The notes beneath the pieces were generated by a model. The model was not told the DNA's origin, searched no databases, and saw nothing but the letters and a program-made list of their open reading frames with translations. From CAWJLS01 sp963843755 (GTDB taxonomy: Bacteria > Acidobacteriota > Thermoanaerobaculia > Multivoradales > DATKCC01), in assembly GCA_963843755.1 (NCBI GenBank), contig CAWJLS010000002.1:124001-188000 (forward strand): a stretch of 64,000 nt of DNA, in the 5' to 3' direction. Position 1 is the first letter of the stretch; every line of letters begins with the position of its first letter. A program made the translations under genes and the position numbers. Shown here piece after piece: positions 33,634 through 40,746 of this stretch.

Positions 33634-34281
33634 CTACCGATGGCAGGTGGTGCAGTCCTCCGAGGTGTGGATCGAGCGCTCGGCCATGAAGCGTTCGCCG
33701 ATCTCCCGCTGGTCGGGCGGCGGCACCCATGCGGTGTTGGTGATCTGGTCGTAGGGGCGCAGATAGGGCACCGGGTCCCGATGGCAGTCGATACACCACC
33801 CCATGGACAGCGGCTTCACCTGGTGCACCACGTCCATCGACGCGATGTCGCCGTGGCAGGTCGAGCAGCCGACGCCGGCGGCCAGGTGGGCGCTGTGGTC
33901 GAAGTAGGCGTAGTCCGGCAGGTCGTGCACGCGGACCCAGCGGATCGGCTCGCCCCGGGCGGCGCTCTGGCGCACCGGCTCGAGCGACGCCTTGTCCTGG
34001 CCGACCAGGCGGTGGCAGTTCATGCACACGTTGGTCGGCGGCACGGAGGCGACTCTCGAGCGCTCCACCGCCACGTGGCAGTAACGGCAGTCGATCTTCA
34101 GGTCGCCGGCGTGGAGGCGGTGGCTGTAGGGGACCGGCTGGACGGGCTGGTAGCCGACATCCGTGTACTCCGGCGAGAAGTAGTACCAGCCGAAGAGGGC
34201 CGCTCCGGCGCCGCCGAGGAGGACGGCGAGCCCGAGGAGCAGGGGTACGCGGTTGGACCGCTCTGGGAAGATTTGCGCCAC
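33634..34281 (-). CDS. actA: ActA-like pentahaem cytochrome c of Alternative Complex III
   Basis: The 215-residue protein has one N-terminal membrane anchor (about 12-34) and five CxxCH sites at Cys 65, 86, 139, 163 and 210. PVQPVPYSHRLHAGDLKIDCRYCH is the classic ActA opening, and the last haem lies at the very C-terminus (CTTCHR). It receives electrons from the ActB clusters and passes them to ActE. GTG at 34281 is the start; the sequence MAQIFPERSN fits other ActA N-termini, though the ribosome site is weak. It is the first gene of the operon that runs left to at least 24160. The 221-bp upstream region includes the palindrome TACATGTA at 34347-34354. Confidence 0.88.
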   Translation of the reverse strand: MAQIFPERSNRVPLLLGLAVLLGGAGAALFGWYYFSPEYTDVGYQPVQPVPYSHRLHAGDLKIDCRYCHVAVERSRVASVPPTNVCMNCHRLVGQDKASLEPVRQSAARGEPIRWVRVHDLPDYAYFDHSAHLAAGVGCSTCHGDIASMDVVHQVKPLSMGWCIDCHRDPVPYLRPYDQITNTAWVPPPDQREIGERFMAERSIHTSEDCTTCHR

Positions 34282-34502
34282 AGCCGTTGATTCGTCGTCA
34301 CGGACCGCGGGCGCTCTGGAACCTTCCCCGGTCCTCCACGAGCGACTACATGTAATACCTACCCGATTGAGTGGGACGGAGAATAGCGGCGCACCCCGGG
34401 GGTGTCAAGGAGGGCCTCCGCAGGAGCGCCTGCCCCCGCGGTTCTGTGGCGTTTCGGCGCGCGCCGGAGACTACCCGGCGGGGTGGGGAGGGGCGGAGGC
34501 GG

Positions 34503-35522
34503 TCAGCCGAGGAAGCCGTGCGCTTCCATCCACTCGTCGTTGAACAGGGTGGAGAGGTAGCGGTGCCCGGAGTCGGGGAAGACGGTGACCAGCCGGACCG
34601 GGCGGCCGTGCTCTTCGGTCCGGGCGGCGCCCTTGCGTTCCGCCGAGCGGCGGGCGACCTCCCGCACGCCCCAGAGGGCGGCACCGCTCGAGCCGCCGGC
34701 GAAGATCGCCTCGGTGCGGGCGAGGTCGCGGGCGGCCCGGAAGGCGGCGCCGTCGTCGACCTGGATCACGTCGTCCAGGAGCTCCATCTCCGGGCAGCCG
34801 ATCAGCTCCTCGTCGCCGAGCCCTTCGAGCAGGTAGGGGTGGGGGCGCGGGGCGGTCCCGGTATGGAAGATGCCGGTGAAGACCGAGCCCTCGACGTCGA
34901 CCGCCACCACCCGGATCGACGGGTCCTGCTCCTTGAGGTAGCGGGCCACGCCGGAGATCGTCCCGCCGGTTCCCATGCCGGCGACGAAGACGTCGATCCG
35001 CCCGTCCATCTGCTGCCAGATCTCCGGTCCGGTGGTGGCGTAGTGGGCCTCGTTGTTCTCTCGGTTGTTGTGCTGGTCCGGGCAGAACGCCCGCGGCGTC
35101 TCCGCCGCCACCTGCTTGGCCTTCTGGTTGTAGCTCTCCGGGTGCTCGGGCGGCAGCGTGCCGTCGACCAGCACCAGCTCCACTCCCATGGCGCGCAGGG
35201 CATCGAGCTTTTCCGCGCTGGTCTGGCGCCGCACCACCATCTTGCAGCGGAGGTCGTACAGGTTGGCCATCATCGCCAGGCCCATGGCGGTGTTGCCCGA
35301 GGAGTTCTCGACGATCACGTCGCCCGGGTGGAGGCGCCCGTCGGCCAGCGCCTTCTCGACGATGTGGCGGGCGATCCGGTCCTTGACGCTGCCCATCGGG
35401 TTCATGAACTCGATCTTGGCGAACGCCTCGCAGGGCAGGCCGGCGACGGAGCGGTCGAGCTGTACCAGGGGGGTCCAACCGACCGCGTCGGAGATGCGGC
35501 GGAGAGGGCGGCGGTCGGTCAC
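34503..35522 (-). CDS. cysteine synthase/cystathionine beta-synthase-type PLP enzyme
   Basis: The 339-residue protein has the fold-type II PLP signatures: NPMGSVKDRIA with the Schiff-base lysine, SSGNTAMGLA (the substrate/asparagine loop), and GMGTGGTISG (phosphate cup). The end, YLSTLFNDEWMEAHGFL, is typical of cystathionine beta-synthase catalytic cores rather than of CysK, but there is no C-terminal CBS (Bateman) pair. It catalyses beta-replacement with serine, O-acetylserine or homocysteine; the exact pair cannot be told. GTG at 35522 is the only start close to the N-terminal family boundary. Transcribed alone and divergently from the Cys-rich gene. Confidence 0.82.
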   Translation of the reverse strand: MTDRRPLRRISDAVGWTPLVQLDRSVAGLPCEAFAKIEFMNPMGSVKDRIARHIVEKALADGRLHPGDVIVENSSGNTAMGLAMMANLYDLRCKMVVRRQTSAEKLDALRAMGVELVLVDGTLPPEHPESYNQKAKQVAAETPRAFCPDQHNNRENNEAHYATTGPEIWQQMDGRIDVFVAGMGTGGTISGVARYLKEQDPSIRVVAVDVEGSVFTGIFHTGTAPRPHPYLLEGLGDEELIGCPEMELLDDVIQVDDGAAFRAARDLARTEAIFAGGSSGAALWGVREVARRSAERKGAARTEEHGRPVRLVTVFPDSGHRYLSTLFNDEWMEAHGFLG

Positions 35523-35724
35523 GGCACCGGAGTATATCGACGAATCCGTGACCAGATGATTGCGTTCGGGCGGCAATGTCGCGTCCAGGGTCAGACGCCG
35601 GATCCGGCCGGCGCGCGCGGTTCCGTCGGGTACGCGGAAGCGGGCGCCTTGCCGACGGGTCCGAGATGTTCGAACCCGCGACCGGCCCTTCGTTGGCCGC
35701 GTCGCATGTCGTAAGGAGCAAAAC

Positions 35725-36087
35725 ATGAAGCTTCGTTTCGCCTACGCACTCCTCGCTCTTCTGGTTCTCGGCGCTGCCAGCGTCGCCTGGGCCGCCCAGC
35801 CGTCCACCGATCAGGCCACCGGCCAGGCCGAGGTCAACGCCCCGGCGGCCGACGCGCCGACCGTTACCGCGCCAGCCACCACACCGGGCGAGGGCGGCGA
35901 GATCATCCCCGCCGAGCTGCCCGGCCTGTTTCAGCAGCCGGTCGAGACCGACGCGTGCTGTTGGGCCGACTGCAGAACCTACCGCAACGAGTGCCTCGCT
36001 CTGTGCCCGGCTCTCGGCGAGCCCGATCCGACCGGCTGCCGGGACCAGTGCTACTCCGAGTTCGATACCTGCACGCAGTCCTGCTGA
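35725..36087 (+). CDS. small secreted cysteine-rich protein
   Basis: The 120-residue protein has a clear signal peptide (MKLRFAYALLALLVLGAA..AWA), a Thr/Ala/Pro linker to about residue 75, and a C-terminal domain of 43 residues with nine cysteines (DACCWADC, RNECLALC, TGCRDQC, FDTCTQSC). The pairs C-x3-C and C-x7-C suggest a helical hairpin held by disulfides; nine cysteines leave one unpaired or metal-binding. ATG is 6 nt after TAAGGAG. A strong terminator follows directly, so it is a single-gene unit and likely well expressed. No family is recognised. Confidence 0.75.
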   Translation: MKLRFAYALLALLVLGAASVAWAAQPSTDQATGQAEVNAPAADAPTVTAPATTPGEGGEIIPAELPGLFQQPVETDACCWADCRTYRNECLALCPALGEPDPTGCRDQCYSEFDTCTQSC

Positions 36088-36102
36088 CGCCTCCTGAACG
36101 GT

Positions 36103-36149
36103 CCGGCGGGGGGAGGTGTACCCACTCCCCCCGCCGGGTCGCCTTTTCC
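36103..36149 (+). terminator. rho-independent terminator of the Cys-rich gene
   Basis: A 13-bp GC stem, CCGGCGGGGGGAG (36103-36115) pairing with CTCCCCCCGCCGG (36125-36137), closes a 9-nt loop. It is followed by GTCGCCTTTTCCC. It starts 16 bp after the stop codon of the cysteine-rich gene. The short T tract is modest but the stem is very strong. Confidence 0.7.
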
Positions 36150-36181
36150 CGGGTTCCCGGGCACCCGAACGGAGGTCCGCC

Positions 36182-37276
36182 GTGAAGCGATTCCTCGCCC
36201 TCTTCGTGCTGGCGTGTGCCGGCTTCGTCCTGACGTCGGCGCTGGTCGGCAGCCGGATGCCGGAGCCGGACCTGGGCCAGGTCAGCGCCAAGCTCGCCTG
36301 GTACGAGCCCCACCGGGAGGACTACGACGTGGTCTTCTTCGGCTCGAGCCGGATCTACCGCGGCATCGTCCCGGCGGTGTTCGACCGGGAGATGGCGCGG
36401 CGGGGGCACCCGGTGCGTTCGTTCAACTTCGGCGTCGCCGGGATGGGCGGCCACGAGACGTCGGCGCTGATCCGCCGGGTCCTGCGGGACCCGCCGCGAC
36501 GGCTGCGCTGGGTGGTGGTGGAGCTCACCGACTGGGACGCGTCGCTGCGGCCGGAGAACCGCTTCAAGCCCCGCATGGTCGCCTGGCACGACCTGCCGGA
36601 GACGGTGTCGGCCGTGCGCACGGTGTGGGACGGGGACGAGCCGGCCGCGGCGCGCCTCGGGCTGATCGGGAGCCATCTGTTGCACCTGGCCGCCCGCACC
36701 ACGGCCGCCGGCCGGGGCCGGGCCCTGCTCGGCACGCTCCGCTCCGGCGATCCGCCGCGCGGGCGGCGGCGCGATGACCTCGGCGAGGCCGGGTTCGCGC
36801 CGTTCAGCCAGGCCGCCTACGCCACGCCGAGCGCCCACCCGTTCCGCCGCCGCTTCCTGACGATGCTCCCGGAGTACCGAACGGCGGTCCGTCGCCTGGA
36901 CGACGCCAACCGGGCACCGGCCTCTCCGGACCCTGCCGCGGCGGAAGCGCTCGCCGAGCAGGTGGCGCTGATCCGGCGGGCCGGCGCCACGCCGATTCAC
37001 CTGATCACGCCGACCGCCCGTCCGACACCGGCGCTCTATCGGTTGGCCGCGACCGGCCGGGTGCCCTGGCTGCTCGCCTTCAACGACCCGCAGCGCTACC
37101 CGGAGCTGTTCACCGTCGCGCACCGTTTCGACGCCGAGCACCTGACCACCGACGGGGCGCGCCTGTTCAGCATCGCCCTGGCCGAGCGCTTCGCGTGGCT
37201 TCTGGACGAGGGCGGGCGGGCTCCCCACCGGGCCGAGCCCGCCGGCGGGGCCGTCCGGCTGGCGGCGGCCGACTGA
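36182..37276 (+). CDS. SGNH-hydrolase-like exported partner of an MBOAT acyltransferase
   Basis: The 364-residue protein has an N-terminal signal anchor (about 4-24), then YDVVFFGSSRIYRGI, the SGNH/DHHW-like block with the nucleophile serine region, FNFGVAGMGGHETSALIRR, and a C-terminal DAEHLTTDGARLFS resembling the catalytic D-x-x-H (here AEH) block. Such proteins work beside AlgI-type MBOAT proteins, moving the acyl group from the membrane protein to a polysaccharide in the periplasm (as AlgJ/AlgX do). GTG at 36182 follows GGAGG. The MBOAT gene starts 12 bp downstream, so they form an operon. The sugar substrate is unknown; no polysaccharide synthase is nearby. Confidence 0.7.
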   Translation: MKRFLALFVLACAGFVLTSALVGSRMPEPDLGQVSAKLAWYEPHREDYDVVFFGSSRIYRGIVPAVFDREMARRGHPVRSFNFGVAGMGGHETSALIRRVLRDPPRRLRWVVVELTDWDASLRPENRFKPRMVAWHDLPETVSAVRTVWDGDEPAAARLGLIGSHLLHLAARTTAAGRGRALLGTLRSGDPPRGRRRDDLGEAGFAPFSQAAYATPSAHPFRRRFLTMLPEYRTAVRRLDDANRAPASPDPAAAEALAEQVALIRRAGATPIHLITPTARPTPALYRLAATGRVPWLLAFNDPQRYPELFTVAHRFDAEHLTTDGARLFSIALAERFAWLLDEGGRAPHRAEPAGGAVRLAAAD

Positions 37277-37288
37277 GAGGAGCACCGC

Positions 37289-38734
37289 ATGCTGTTCACC
37301 GAACCGGTCTTCTTCCTCTTCTTCCCGGTCGTCTTCGCCGTCGCCTGGCTGCTGCCCCGTTCCGCCGCCGGCCACCGGCTGCGCAAGCTCTGGCTGCTGG
37401 CGGCGAGCTACCTCTTCTACGCCGCCTGGGACTGGCGCTTCCTGTCGCTGATCGCGACCTCCACCCTGATCGACTTCGGCGTCGGGCGGGCGCTCGAACG
37501 GACGGAGGCGTCCCGGCCGCGCCGGGCCTGGCTGGTGGTGAGCCTGATCCTGAACCTGGGCCTGCTCGGGGTGTTCAAGTACTACGGCTTCTTCGTCGAG
37601 TCGGCGCGCGGCCTGCTCGACGCGCTGGGGATCGCGCTCGACGCCCGGGTGCCGGCGATCGTCCTGCCGGTGGGGATCAGCTTCTACACCTTCCAGACGT
37701 TGAGCTACACGATCGACGTCTACCGGCGGCGGATCGAGCCGCTGCGCAGCCTGCCGGACTTCGCCCTGTTCGTCTCCTTCTTCCCTCAGCTCGTCGCCGG
37801 GCCGATCGTGCGCGCGAGCGACTTCCTGCCGCAGCTCGAACGGGCCCCGCGATGGGCCGGCGTCGCCGTGCGCAGGGCCCTGGTCCTCTTCCTGGTCGGG
37901 TTCGTCAAGAAGGCGTGCATCGCCGACGGCGTCGCGCCGGTGGTGGACCGCGTCTTCGGCCACCCCGGGGCCTATCCCGGCGTGTGGACCTCGTCGGCCG
38001 TGTGGATCGCGGTGCTGCTCTACGCGGTCCAGATCTACTGTGACTTCTCCGGCTACACCGACATGGCGATCGCCTGCGCCGAGCTCCTCGGCTTCCGGCT
38101 GGAGAGGAACTTCGACTTCCCCTACGTCTCGCGGAGCCTGACCGAGTTCTGGCGCCGCTGGCACATCTCCTTCTCCGGCTGGCTGCGCGACTACCTCTAC
38201 TTCCCGCTCGGCGGCAACCGGGGAGGGCGGCTGGCCAACTACCGGAGCCTGATGGTGACCATGGTCCTGGGCGGCCTGTGGCACGGCGCCGCCTGGACGT
38301 TCGTCGTCTGTGGGGCGCTCCACGGCGTGGCGCTGTCCGCCCACAAGGAGTGGCGGCGATGGCTCGGGAACCGCTCCTGGCGGCTGCGCCTGCCGGGGCC
38401 GCTCGCCGGCGCCCTCGGCTGGGCCGCGACCCTCGCCTGGGTCTGCCTGAGCTGGATCTTCTTCCGTTCGCAGAGCTTCGCCGACGCGGCGGTGCTCCTG
38501 CGCTCCTTCGTCGGCTGGCCCGGCGCGGGGTCGCTCCATCTCGACCCATCCTGGCTCCTGCTGGTCGCCGTCCTCGGCGTCGTCCACTGGATGGGCGCTC
38601 GCGGGGGCACGGTCGAGCGCCTCGTCGAGGGCGTTCCCGACTGGGGGTTCGCCAGCGGCTACGGCGCCGCCGTGGCCCTCGCCCTGCTCTTCCTGCCGCT
38701 GCGCAGCGAGCCGTTCATCTACTTCCAGTTCTGA
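37289..38734 (+). CDS. MBOAT-family O-acyltransferase (AlgI-like)
   Basis: The 481-residue integral membrane protein has the AlgI architecture with about 11-12 helices. Typical words are MLFTEPVFFLFFPVVF at the start, LLAASYLFYAAWDWRFL, GISFYTFQTLSYTIDVYR, VAGPIVRASDFLPQL, SLTEFWRRWHISFSGWLRDYLYFPLGG and GGLWHGAAWTFVVCGALHG, with the catalytic histidine in the WHG motif. It takes an acyl group from a cytoplasmic donor across the membrane for O-acylation of an exported glycan. RBS GAGAGGAG lies before ATG 37289. Cysteine replaces the usual Trp/Tyr in FVVxGxLHG, a minor difference. Confidence 0.88.
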   Translation: MLFTEPVFFLFFPVVFAVAWLLPRSAAGHRLRKLWLLAASYLFYAAWDWRFLSLIATSTLIDFGVGRALERTEASRPRRAWLVVSLILNLGLLGVFKYYGFFVESARGLLDALGIALDARVPAIVLPVGISFYTFQTLSYTIDVYRRRIEPLRSLPDFALFVSFFPQLVAGPIVRASDFLPQLERAPRWAGVAVRRALVLFLVGFVKKACIADGVAPVVDRVFGHPGAYPGVWTSSAVWIAVLLYAVQIYCDFSGYTDMAIACAELLGFRLERNFDFPYVSRSLTEFWRRWHISFSGWLRDYLYFPLGGNRGGRLANYRSLMVTMVLGGLWHGAAWTFVVCGALHGVALSAHKEWRRWLGNRSWRLRLPGPLAGALGWAATLAWVCLSWIFFRSQSFADAAVLLRSFVGWPGAGSLHLDPSWLLLVAVLGVVHWMGARGGTVERLVEGVPDWGFASGYGAAVALALLFLPLRSEPFIYFQF

Positions 38735-38849
38735 CGGTCCTGTCCCCGGGCTGAAGATCCCTATTCCCTGGCTGAAGGCTCTCGGGCGTCCGGAGGCGGT
38801 GCGGGCGTGAGAGACTCGGTGCGTCCCAGCTCTCTGGAGGAATCGCTCG

Positions 38850-40604
38850 ATGACGCTCGAAGACCTGCTCGCCGTCGCCCGCGGAGACCGCCCCGCGGAC
38901 GTCGTCCTCACCAATGTCCGCCTCGTCGACGTGTTCAGCGGCGAGGTTCTCTCGACCGACCTCGCCCTGGCGGGCGGGAAAGTCGCCGGGTTCGCCGCCC
39001 ACGGCCCTCACGGCCCTCACTGCGAGAGCGGCTACGACGGGAAGGAGATCGTCGACCTGGGCGGCCGCTACGTCGCCCCCGGCCTGATCGACGCCCACGT
39101 CCACATCGAGAGCTCCCTGGTGCGGCCGGCGGAGTTCGCCCGCGCGGTGGTGCCGGGCGGGGTGACGACGGTGGTCACCGACCCCCACGAGATCGCCAAC
39201 GTCTGCGGCCTCGACGGCATGCGCTACATGCTGCGCGACGCGGCCGGCGTGCCGCTCGAGGTGTTCGTCAACGCGTCGTCCTGCGTGCCGGCGACCGACC
39301 TGAGCACCGCCGGGGCGGCGCTCGACGCCGAGGCCCTCGCCACGCTGCTCGACGAGCCCCGGGTCCTCGGCCTGGCCGAGGTGATGAACTTCCCCGGCGT
39401 GGTGCACGGCGATCCGGCGGTGCTGGCCAAGCTGCGCGCCTTCGCCGGCCGGCTGCTCGACGGCCATGCGCCCGGCCTCTCGGGCAAGGCGCTAAACGCT
39501 TACGCCTCCTCCGGCATCTCGTCGGACCACGAGGCGACGACGGAGGCGGAGGCGCGGGAGAAGCTCCGCCTCGGGATCACCGTCTTCCTGCGCGAGGCGA
39601 CCAACGCCCACAACCTGCGCGACCTGCTGCCGCTGGTCGACCCGTGGACCGAGCCGTCGCTCTGCTTCGCCACCGACGACCGGGTGCCGGCCGACTTGCT
39701 CGACCAGGGCTCGATCGACCACATGGTGCGGGTCGCCGTGGAGGAGGGGATCGAGCCGATGGCGGCGCTCCGCATGGCGACGCTCAACCCGGCGCGCCAC
39801 TACCGGCTGTCGGACCGGGGGGCGCTGGTGCCGGGCCGCCGGGCGGACCTGGTGGTGTTCTCCGATCTCGCCGCTTTCCGGGCCGAGGAGGTGTGGGTCG
39901 CTGGCGTCAAGGTGGCCGAAGGGGGGCGGGCGCTGTTCGCGGCGACGCCGTCGGACTCGTCGGTCGCCCGGGACACGGTCGACGTCGACATCGCGTCGCT
40001 CGACTTCCGGGTTCCGGCTGCGGAAGGCAGCGGGGACGCGGCCGGTGCGATCCGGGTCATCGGCGCGATCCCGGACCAGCTCCTCACCGAGCACCTGACG
40101 GTCGAGCCGAAGGTCGAGGACGGGTTCGTCGTCGCCGACCCGGAGCGCGACCTGCTGGAGATCGCCGTGGTCGAGCGCCATTCCGGCTCCGGGCGGACCG
40201 GCCTCGGCTTCATCCGCGGCTTCGGCCTGAAGCGAGGCGCGCTGGCCGGCACCTTCGCCCACGACCACCACAACCTGGTGGTGATCGGCGCCGACCGCGT
40301 CTCGATGGAGACGGCGGCCCGGGCGGTGGTCGAGGCCGGCGGCGGGCTGGCCGTGGCGGACGGGGAGCGGCTGGTGGAGCGGCTACCGCTGCCGGTGGCG
40401 GGCCTCATGTCCGAGGAGCCGGTGGAGCAGGTGCGCGCCACCATGGACCGCCTCCTCGCCGCGGCGCGGGAGCTCGGCTCGACCCTCCACGACCCGTTCA
40501 TGGCCATGAGCTTCGTCACCCTCGAGGTGATCCCGTCGCTCAAGATCACCGACCGCGGCCTGGTCGACGTGGACCAGTTCGCGCTGGTGCCGCTCTTCGC
40601 CTGA
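38850..40604 (+). CDS. ade: adenine deaminase
   Basis: The 584-residue cytoplasmic protein has the amidohydrolase metal motif DAHVHIESSLV (about residues 86-96), DPHEIANVCG, GHAPGLSGKALNAYASSGISSDHE and ATDDR, all hallmarks of AdeC/YfkN-like adenine deaminases, plus the C-terminal ferredoxin-like domain (VVVIERHSGSGR-type block, here VVERHSGSGRTGLGF) ending near LKITDRGLVD. It hydrolyses adenine to hypoxanthine and ammonia with a binuclear Mn/Fe centre. ATG is 8 nt after GGAGG. Length is normal. It stands alone between the acylation pair and a repeat. Confidence 0.9.
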   Translation: MTLEDLLAVARGDRPADVVLTNVRLVDVFSGEVLSTDLALAGGKVAGFAAHGPHGPHCESGYDGKEIVDLGGRYVAPGLIDAHVHIESSLVRPAEFARAVVPGGVTTVVTDPHEIANVCGLDGMRYMLRDAAGVPLEVFVNASSCVPATDLSTAGAALDAEALATLLDEPRVLGLAEVMNFPGVVHGDPAVLAKLRAFAGRLLDGHAPGLSGKALNAYASSGISSDHEATTEAEAREKLRLGITVFLREATNAHNLRDLLPLVDPWTEPSLCFATDDRVPADLLDQGSIDHMVRVAVEEGIEPMAALRMATLNPARHYRLSDRGALVPGRRADLVVFSDLAAFRAEEVWVAGVKVAEGGRALFAATPSDSSVARDTVDVDIASLDFRVPAAEGSGDAAGAIRVIGAIPDQLLTEHLTVEPKVEDGFVVADPERDLLEIAVVERHSGSGRTGLGFIRGFGLKRGALAGTFAHDHHNLVVIGADRVSMETAARAVVEAGGGLAVADGERLVERLPLPVAGLMSEEPVEQVRATMDRLLAAARELGSTLHDPFMAMSFVTLEVIPSLKITDRGLVDVDQFALVPLFA

Positions 40605-40653
40605 GAACAGCCTTTCAGTGAGGCTTTGCCTCAACCTGGCAAGAGCGCCGGGC

Positions 40654-40711
40654 GGGGGCGCCCCCTACCTCCCCGCGAGGGGAGGAAAGGGGGTCGGGGG
40701 GTTTGGAGGGG
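40654..40711 (+). repeat. dispersed intergenic repeat, copy 2
   Basis: This 58-bp segment, GGGGGCGCCCCCTACC then CCGCGAGGGGAGGAAAGG, matches the minus strand of 21799-21854 with scattered differences. It begins with the palindrome GGGGGCGCCCCC, which could fold. It lies in the 142-bp gap between the adenine deaminase gene and the convergent large gene, so it may also act as a transcription stop. See copy 1. Confidence 0.5.
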
Positions 40712-40746
40712 CGGTCCAGAGGGGCGGTCCGGAGGCGCGATCCGGT

